Source: Nocardioides sp. S-1144 (GTDB lineage: Bacteria > Actinomycetota > Actinomycetes > Propionibacteriales > Nocardioidaceae). From it: 64,000 nt of DNA. The notes under the pieces were generated by a model. That model worked only from the letters and a program-made list of their open reading frames with translations. It was not told the DNA's origin and searched no databases. Positions 59,332 through 64,000 of this stretch are shown here, piece after piece (positions within the stretch are counted from its first letter, which is position 1; each line of letters starts with the position of its first letter). The position numbers and the translations under genes were made by a program. The stretch spans positions 4,030,001 to 4,094,000 of the forward strand of contig NZ_CP040695.2 of assembly GCF_005954645.2 (NCBI RefSeq), in the 5' to 3' direction.

Positions 59332-60084
59332 TCATGGAGCAGGCGCGAACCCGGCGTCCCCGAGGACGCCTTGTCCGGCCTCGCCGAGCACCAGGTCGAC
59401 GAACTCCTGGGCCAGGTCGCCCTCCTCGCTGTCGGCCAGCACCACGATCGGGTAGGTGTTGACGACCTCGGCGGCCTCGGGGAACTCGATGCCCTCGACC
59501 GCCTCGCCGGCCGCGATCACGTCGGTGACGTAGACGAGACCGGCGTCAGCCTCGCCCGAGGTCACCTTGCCGAGGACGTCGGTGACCGACTGCTCCTCGC
59601 TGACCGGGCTGAGGGTGATCCCGGTGTTCTCGGAGACCTTCTGCGTCGCGGCGCCGCACGGCACCTCGGGCGCGCAGACGACGAGCTTCACGTCGGCGCC
59701 CGCCAGGTCGGCGAAACCCGTGACCCCGGCCGGGTTCCCGGGCGGGACGACGATCTGCAGCGTGTTGGTGGCGAAGTCGACGGGGTCGCCGGCCTCGAGC
59801 CCGTCGGTGGTGATCTTGTCCATGTTGGGGAGGTCGGCGGAGGCGAAGACGTCGGCGTCCGCGCCCTCCTGGATCGCGGTCACCAGGTCGGAGGAGCCCG
59901 AGAAGTTCAGCTCGACGTCGACGCCGTCGTGCTCCTGCTCGAACACCTCCGCCACCTCCTCGAACGTCGCGGTGAGCGAGGCGGCGGCATAGACGTTCAG
60001 GGTCGTGCCCTCGTCGTCCCCACCGCACGCGGCGAGAGCGGGCGCCAGCAGGAACGCGGCGGCGAGCAGGGCGGTACGGCGCAT
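59332..60084 (-). CDS. modA: Molybdate-binding lipoprotein
   Basis: A 250-residue periplasmic-type binding protein anchored by a lipid at Cys20 (lipobox LAAC). The oxyanion-binding residues are in YAAASLTATFEEVAEVFE and FNFSGSSDLVTAI-type sequence (NFSGSSDLVTAIQEGADADVFASAD), which identify ModA. GEADAGLVYVTDVIAAG and VVLADSEEGDLAQEFVDLVL complete the fold. It captures molybdate or tungstate and hands it to ModB. It follows the HTH-Mop regulator by 37 bases. Confidence 0.95.
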   Translation of the reverse strand: MRRTALLAAAFLLAPALAACGGDDEGTTLNVYAAASLTATFEEVAEVFEQEHDGVDVELNFSGSSDLVTAIQEGADADVFASADLPNMDKITTDGLEAGDPVDFATNTLQIVVPPGNPAGVTGFADLAGADVKLVVCAPEVPCGAATQKVSENTGITLSPVSEEQSVTDVLGKVTSGEADAGLVYVTDVIAAGEAVEGIEFPEAAEVVNTYPIVVLADSEEGDLAQEFVDLVLGEAGQGVLGDAGFAPAP

Positions 60085-60121
60085 CCGGGGTGCCTCTCGG
60101 TTGGACAGCTGCGGAGGTGGT

Positions 60122-60517
60122 TCAGGGGGTCTCGACCACGACGTTGGTGGACTTCACCGACGCGACGACCCGGGAGCCCGGCTCGAGCCCGAGCTCGTCG
60201 GCGGCCTCGGCGCTCATCAGCGACACCAGGCGGTAGGGCCCGCAGACCATGTCGACCTGCGCCATCACGACGTCCTTCTTGACCGCGACGACGATGCCCG
60301 CGAGCCGGTTGCGCGCGCTGACGTGCGCGGCCCGCGTGCTCTCACGGTCGGGGTCGTCGGCCAGCGAGACGGCCAGGGCCGCCAGGTCGGCCCCGGCGAT
60401 CTCGGCGCGGCCGGTCGAGGTGTCGGCGACGACCCGGCCGGCGTCGATCCAGCGGCGCAGGGTGTCGTCGCTGACGCCGAGCAGGCCGGCGGCCTCGGAG
60501 ACGCGGTACGTCGTCAT
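60122..60517 (-). CDS. HTH-Mop (TOBE) molybdate-responsive regulator
   Basis: A 131-residue protein with an N-terminal MerR/excisionase-like HTH (YRVSEAAGLLGVSDDTLRRWIDAGRV). A C-terminal Mop/TOBE domain (SARNRLAGIVVAVKKDVVMAQVDMVCG, AADELGLEPGSRVVASVKSTNVVVE) should bind molybdate. This is the compact actinobacterial counterpart of ModE. I chose ATG 60517 because the HTH begins there. It is the first gene of the mod operon, and two matching palindromes lie directly upstream, so it probably regulates itself and modABC. Confidence 0.88.
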   Translation of the reverse strand: MTTYRVSEAAGLLGVSDDTLRRWIDAGRVVADTSTGRAEIAGADLAALAVSLADDPDRESTRAAHVSARNRLAGIVVAVKKDVVMAQVDMVCGPYRLVSLMSAEAADELGLEPGSRVVASVKSTNVVVETP

Positions 60518-60530
60518 GGCCCCACAGTAG

Positions 60531-60573
60531 CCGCACCTGCGGCAACTCGTCACCGAAAACTCCGCATCTGCGG
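60531..60573. promoter_or_regulatory. Paired operator CCGCAYCTGCGG between mod regulator and fetB-like gene
   Basis: Two 12-bp palindromes, CCGCACCTGCGG (60531-60542) and CCGCATCTGCGG (60562-60573), have centres 31 bp apart, about three helical turns, so both face the same side of DNA. They fill the 98-bp gap between the divergent HTH-Mop regulator and the FetB-like gene. They are the likely binding sites of the regulator. Confidence 0.72.
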
Positions 60574-60615
60574 TTCTGTTCGTCGTCGCCCGGGTCCGGG
60601 TCTAGGTTGACGGCG

Positions 60616-61365
60616 ATGAGCACCGTCGCCGACCACGCCCTCTTCGGGCTCGGCCTGCTGGTGCTGTGCGGCTCCACCCTGGCCCTGGCGCGGTGGGCCC
60701 GCCTCGACCTGGGGTGGTTCCCCCTCTGGGCGCTGGTGCGTGCGACGGTCCAGCTGAGCGCGATCGCCCTCATCCTGAGCGGGGTGCTCGCCGCCCCGGC
60801 GACGGTGGCGGCGTTCCTCGTCCTCATGGTCTCCACCGCCTCGCTCACCGCCGCCGGTCGCCTCAAGGGGTTGCGGCACGGACGCCGGGTCGCCGTGCTC
60901 GGGGTCGTCGTCGGCTCGGCGGTCACCCTGGCGCTGGTGCTGGCGCTGGGCCTGGTCGACCTCGAGGCCCGCTACGTGGTCGCGGTCGCCGGCATCGTGA
61001 TCGGCAACACCATGAGCGCCGCGACGCTCACCGGCCGGCACTTCCTCCACGACACCCGTCAGCGACGCGACGAGGTCGAGGCCTGGTTCGCGCTCGGCGC
61101 GAGCCCCAGCCAGGCCCACGACGAGATCGGACGCACCGCCGTGCGGGAGGCGCTGCTGCCCAACCTCGACCAGACGAAGTCCACCGGCCTGGTCACGCTG
61201 CCCGGGGCGTTCGTGGGTGCTCTCTTCGGCGGCGCCGACCCCGTGGAGGCGGCCCAGTTCCAGCTCGTCGTCCTGGCCGGGCTCGGCCTGGCGATGACCA
61301 CGACCGGCGTCATCGTCGCGCGGCTGGCCGGCCGGACGCCGTACCTGCCCGAGCAGGACGGCTGA
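60616..61365 (+). CDS. FetB/UPF0014-family ABC permease
   Basis: A 249-residue membrane protein with about seven hydrophobic helices. The UPF0014 signature is clear: RATVQLSAIALILS, IVIGNTMSAATLTGRHFL, FALGASPSQAHDEIGRTAVREALLPNLDQTKSTGLVTLPGAFVGALFGG. In E. coli FetAB exports iron. The partner ATPase FetA is not adjacent. It shares a divergent promoter region and operators with the molybdate regulator, so a role in metal or oxyanion homeostasis with the mod system is possible. Confidence 0.85.
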   Translation: MSTVADHALFGLGLLVLCGSTLALARWARLDLGWFPLWALVRATVQLSAIALILSGVLAAPATVAAFLVLMVSTASLTAAGRLKGLRHGRRVAVLGVVVGSAVTLALVLALGLVDLEARYVVAVAGIVIGNTMSAATLTGRHFLHDTRQRRDEVEAWFALGASPSQAHDEIGRTAVREALLPNLDQTKSTGLVTLPGAFVGALFGGADPVEAAQFQLVVLAGLGLAMTTTGVIVARLAGRTPYLPEQDG

Positions 61366-61370
61366 GGAAC

Positions 61371-61572
61371 GCGATCCCCGTCGTGCGGGATCCCCGTCGT
61401 ACGGGATCCCCGTCGTACGGGATCCCCGTCGTACGGGATCCCCGTCGTACGGGATCCCCGTCGTACGGGATCCCCGTCGTACGGGATCCCCGTCGTACGG
61501 GATCCCCGTCGTACGGGATCCCCGTCGTACGGGATCCCCGTCGTACGGGATCCCCGTCGTACGGGATCCCCG
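61371..61572. repeat. 16-bp tandem repeat array, 12 copies plus a half copy
   Basis: The unit TCGTACGGGATCCCCG is repeated 12 times without gaps from 61381; the first copy has one substitution (TCGTGCGG), and a half unit GATCCCCG precedes it. The self-complementary GGGATCCC in each unit lets neighbouring copies form 8-bp hairpins with an 8-base loop. The array fills the whole gap between the convergent fetB-like and hutU genes and runs to the hutU stop codon. Confidence 0.95.
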
Positions 61573-63264
61573 TCAGGCCTCGCGCATCGGCACCCGGACG
61601 TCACGTTCGACCGCGACCTCCACGGCGCGGTCGTAGCCGGCGTCGACGTGCCGGATGACGCCCATGCCGGGGTCGTTGGTGAGCACGCGCTCGATCTTGG
61701 CCGCCGCCAGCTCCGTCCCGTCGGCGACGCAGACCTGGCCGGCGTGCAGGGAGCGGCCCATGCCGACGCCGCCGCCGTGGTGGAAGGAGACCCACGTCGC
61801 GCCGGAGGCGGTGTTGACCAGGGCGTTGAGGATCGCCCAGTCGGCGATCGCGTCGGAGCCGTCGAGCATCGCCTCGGTCTCGCGGTACGGCGAGGCGACC
61901 GACCCGCAGTCGAGGTGGTCGCGACCGATCACGACGGGGGCCGAGAGCTCGCCGGAGGCGACCATCTCGTTGAACCTCAGCCCGGCGAGGTGGCGCTCGC
62001 CGTACCCGAGCCAGCAGATCCGGGCCGGCAGGCCCTGGAAGGCGACCCGCTCGCCGGCCATGGTGATCCACTTGTGCAGGCGCTCGTTCTGCGCCGACTC
62101 GTGGGCGGGGAAGAGCTCGAGGATCGCCCGGTCGGTGGCGGCGATGTCGGCCGGGTCGCCCGAGAGCGCCGCCCAGCGGAACGGCCCCCGGCCCTCGCAG
62201 AACAGGGGCCGGATGTAGGCCGGCACGAAGCCGGGGAACTCGAAGGCGCGGTCGTAGCCGCCCTTGCGGGCCTCGTCACGGATGGAGTTGCCGTAGTCGA
62301 AGACCTCGGCGCCCTTGTCCTGGAACTCCACCATCGCCCGCACGTGGGCGGCCATCGAGGCCTGCGCGTCCTTGGTGAAGCCGGCCGGGTCACGGTCGGC
62401 GGCGTCGGCCCAGTCGTCGACGCCGACGCCGACCGGGAGGTAGCTGAGCGGGTCGTGCGCCGACGTCTGGTCGGTGACGACGTCGATCGGGGCGTCCATC
62501 TCGAGCAGCAGCGGGAAGATCTCGGCGGCGTTGCCGAGCAGCCCGATCGACAGCGGCCGCCTGGCGTCGCGCGCGGCGACGGCGCGGGCGACGGCGTCCT
62601 CGACGGAGTCGGCCTGCTCGTCGAGGTAGCGGTGCTCGATGCGGCGGGTGATCCGCGCCTGGTCGACCTCGACGCAGATCGCCACGCCGTCGTTCATCGT
62701 GACGGCGAGCGGCTGCGCGCCGCCCATCCCGCCGAGGCCGGCGGTGAGCGTGATGGTGCCGGCCAGGGTGCCGCCGAACCGCTTGTCGGCGACCGCCGCG
62801 AAGGTCTCGAAGGTGCCCTGGAGGATCCCCTGCGTGCCGATGTAGATCCAGGAGCCGGCGGTCATCTGGCCGTACATCGTGAGGCCGAGGTCCTCGAGGC
62901 GCCGGAACTCCTCCCAGTTCGCCCAGTCGCCGACGAGGTTGGAGTTCGCGATCAGCACCCGCGGCGCCCACGCGTGGGTGCGCATGACGCCGACCGGGCG
63001 ACCCGACTGCACCAGCATCGTCTCGTCGTCGCCCAGCGTCGTGAGCGTGCGGACCAGCGCGTCGTAGGAGGGCCAGTCGCGCGCGGCCTTGCCGGTGCCG
63101 CCGTAGACGACGAGGTCCTCGGGACGCTCGGCGTTCTCGGGGTCGAGGTTGTTCATCAGCATCCGCAGCGGCGCCTCGGTCTGCCACGAGCGCGCGGTCA
63201 GGTCGGTGCCGCGCACGGCGCGGATGGGCAGGCGGGGGTTGGCCGGGTTCACCGAGGGGGTCAC
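61573..63264 (-). CDS. hutU: Urocanate hydratase
   Basis: A 563-residue NAD-dependent enzyme that converts urocanate to imidazolonepropionate, step two of histidine degradation. Strong motifs include YGGTGKAARDWPSYDALV, the NAD-binding TLTAGLGGMGGAQPLAV and the catalytic-Cys region DHLDCGSVASPYRET. WVSFHHGGGVGMGRSLHAG near the end is characteristic. The GTG start overlaps the hutH stop by 4 bases. Its stop abuts a 16-bp tandem repeat array. Confidence 0.96.
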   Translation of the reverse strand: MTPSVNPANPRLPIRAVRGTDLTARSWQTEAPLRMLMNNLDPENAERPEDLVVYGGTGKAARDWPSYDALVRTLTTLGDDETMLVQSGRPVGVMRTHAWAPRVLIANSNLVGDWANWEEFRRLEDLGLTMYGQMTAGSWIYIGTQGILQGTFETFAAVADKRFGGTLAGTITLTAGLGGMGGAQPLAVTMNDGVAICVEVDQARITRRIEHRYLDEQADSVEDAVARAVAARDARRPLSIGLLGNAAEIFPLLLEMDAPIDVVTDQTSAHDPLSYLPVGVGVDDWADAADRDPAGFTKDAQASMAAHVRAMVEFQDKGAEVFDYGNSIRDEARKGGYDRAFEFPGFVPAYIRPLFCEGRGPFRWAALSGDPADIAATDRAILELFPAHESAQNERLHKWITMAGERVAFQGLPARICWLGYGERHLAGLRFNEMVASGELSAPVVIGRDHLDCGSVASPYRETEAMLDGSDAIADWAILNALVNTASGATWVSFHHGGGVGMGRSLHAGQVCVADGTELAAAKIERVLTNDPGMGVIRHVDAGYDRAVEVAVERDVRVPMREA

Positions 63265-64000
63265 TGGAGCTCTCCGATCACTTCTTCGACGGCGGTGACG
63301 ACGGCGCCCGACGCGACCAGCGTGACCGCGGCCTCGATCTCGGGCGCCAGGTGGCGGTCGGGGCCGGGGCCCGCGACGCCGGACGAGCGGAGCAGGGCGA
63401 CGACGGCGGCGGTGGCCGGCGACGGCACGAGCGGGGCGCGCAGGTCGAGCGCGCGGGCGGCGGTGAGCACCTCGACCGCGACGACGCGGGTCAGCCCGTC
63501 GACCGAGTGGCGCAGCTTCCGCGCCGCCGACCACCCCATCGACACGTGGTCCTCCTGCATCGCGCTCGACGGGATCGAGTCCACCGACGCCGGCACCGCG
63601 AGCCGCTTGAGCTCCGACACGATCGCCGCCTGCGTGTACTGCGCGATCATGTGGCCGCTGTCGACGCCCGGGTCGTCGGCGAGGAACGGCGGCAGCCCGT
63701 GGCTGCGGTTGCGGTCCAGGAACCGGTCGGTGCGCCGCTCGCTCATCGAGGCGACGTCGGCCGCGGCGATCGCGAGGAAGTCGAGCACGTAGCCGACGGG
63801 CGCGCCGTGGAAGTTGCCGTTCGACTCCACCCGCCCCTCGTCGGGCAGCACGACGGGGTTGTCGACGGCCGCGCAGAGCTCGCGGCCGGCGACGGTGGCG
63901 GCGTGCTCGAGGGTGTCGCGCGCGGCGCCGTGCACCTGCGGTGCGCAGCGCAGCGAGTAGGCGTCCTGGACGCGGTTGCAGTCGGGCCCCCGGTGCGAGG
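63261..64000 (-). CDS. hutH: Histidine ammonia-lyase, C-terminal part
   Basis: The gene runs off the right edge, so the start and the MIO-forming Ala-Ser-Gly are not visible. The visible part begins inside NRVQDAYSLRCAPQVHGAARDTL and contains DNPVVLPDEGRVESNGNFHG, both conserved in HutH. The later GHMIAQYTQAAIVSELK and SSAMQEDHVSMG motifs are also typical. The enzyme removes ammonia from histidine to give urocanate. It is coupled to hutU by a 4-base overlap. Confidence 0.95.
   Translation of the reverse strand, partial: SHRGPDCNRVQDAYSLRCAPQVHGAARDTLEHAATVAGRELCAAVDNPVVLPDEGRVESNGNFHGAPVGYVLDFLAIAAADVASMSERRTDRFLDRNRSHGLPPFLADDPGVDSGHMIAQYTQAAIVSELKRLAVPASVDSIPSSAMQEDHVSMGWSAARKLRHSVDGLTRVVAVEVLTAARALDLRAPLVPSPATAAVVALLRSSGVAGPGPDRHLAPEIEAAVTLVASGAVVTAVEEVIGELQ

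Noticed and set aside
61371..61572. CRISPR array at the regular repeats
   Set aside because: Units are 16 bp and directly adjacent with no unique spacers, and there are no cas genes nearby.
61059..61604. A minus-strand frame of 181 codons with a 16-residue peptide repeat
   Set aside because: It overlaps the conserved FetB-like gene on the other strand and exists only because a 16-bp repeat stays open in all frames.
1..64000. tRNA or rRNA genes
   Set aside because: No T-loop (GGTTCGAATCC-like) sequence with a matching acceptor stem and no rRNA-like stretch was noticed; gaps are mostly too short.

Overview
The window is very GC-rich, densely coding DNA with frequent GTG starts and many 4-base ATGA/GTGA stop/start overlaps. 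Gene content points to an actinobacterium, most likely a Nocardioides-like member of the Propionibacteriales. It includes a DUF222/HNH-type protein, a TIGR03086 mycothiol-type protein, a sucrase/ferredoxin-like protein, a PGPGW membrane protein, DUF1992, DUF2200, DUF6624 and a large LuxR-type regulator with an AAA domain. I saw no rRNA, tRNA, CRISPR array, phage or insertion-sequence gene. The taxon is inferred from content and base composition only.

Layout. 0-11 kb: scattered housekeeping and exported proteins (HNH fragment, AMIN-like lipoprotein, beta-helix protein, DUF6624 lipoprotein, RluA-type pseudouridine synthase, RTX-like protein, LysR/racemase pair, M28 peptidase, CapA-like protein, polysaccharide deacetylase). 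11-18 kb: aldo/keto reductase, a MarR/EamA divergent pair with a clear operator, an MFS transporter, an AraC/DUF1772 pair, and a decayed acetyltransferase. 18-23.8 kb: cytochrome P450 beside an Apd1-like bis-His/Cys [2Fe-2S] protein, then a large LuxR regulator preceded by a 49-aa gene and an unusual leader with an upstream ORF and competing hairpins. 23.8-27.5 kb: hutI, hutF and an M20 amidohydrolase (lower histidine degradation). 27.5-35 kb: nitroreductase, serine hydrolase, dienelactone hydrolase, DUF1992, two CitE-like lyases followed by a long inverted repeat, an AAA kinase, and a patatin gene broken by an 11-bp tandem duplication.

35-42 kb is one minus-strand run. Its first block is a hybrid sensor kinase, a pyruvoyl-dependent arginine decarboxylase, a GNAT-like acyltransferase and a single-domain response regulator, each overlapping the next by 4 bases. 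DUF2200, an ArgE/DapE-like M20 hydrolase and a PLP-dependent Orn/Lys/Arg decarboxylase-like enzyme follow. Embedding an arginine decarboxylase in a two-component operon is the most striking arrangement here.

42-57 kb: DUF1360/alcohol dehydrogenase operon, LLM flavoenzyme, acyltransferase, MFS transporter, short UvrA paralogue, NADP-dependent oxidoreductase, tandem secreted paralogues, then an amidohydrolase, cysteine dioxygenase and triple-rhodanese operon and an M48 protease. 57.4-61.4 kb: molybdate ABC transporter modABC with an HTH-Mop regulator and a paired palindromic operator shared with a divergent FetB-type permease. 61.4-64 kb: a 12-copy, 16-bp tandem repeat, then hutU and the 3' part of hutH. 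The histidine pathway is therefore split between the right edge (hutH, hutU) and 23.8-27.5 kb (hutI, hutF, M20 hydrolase), about 34 kb apart.
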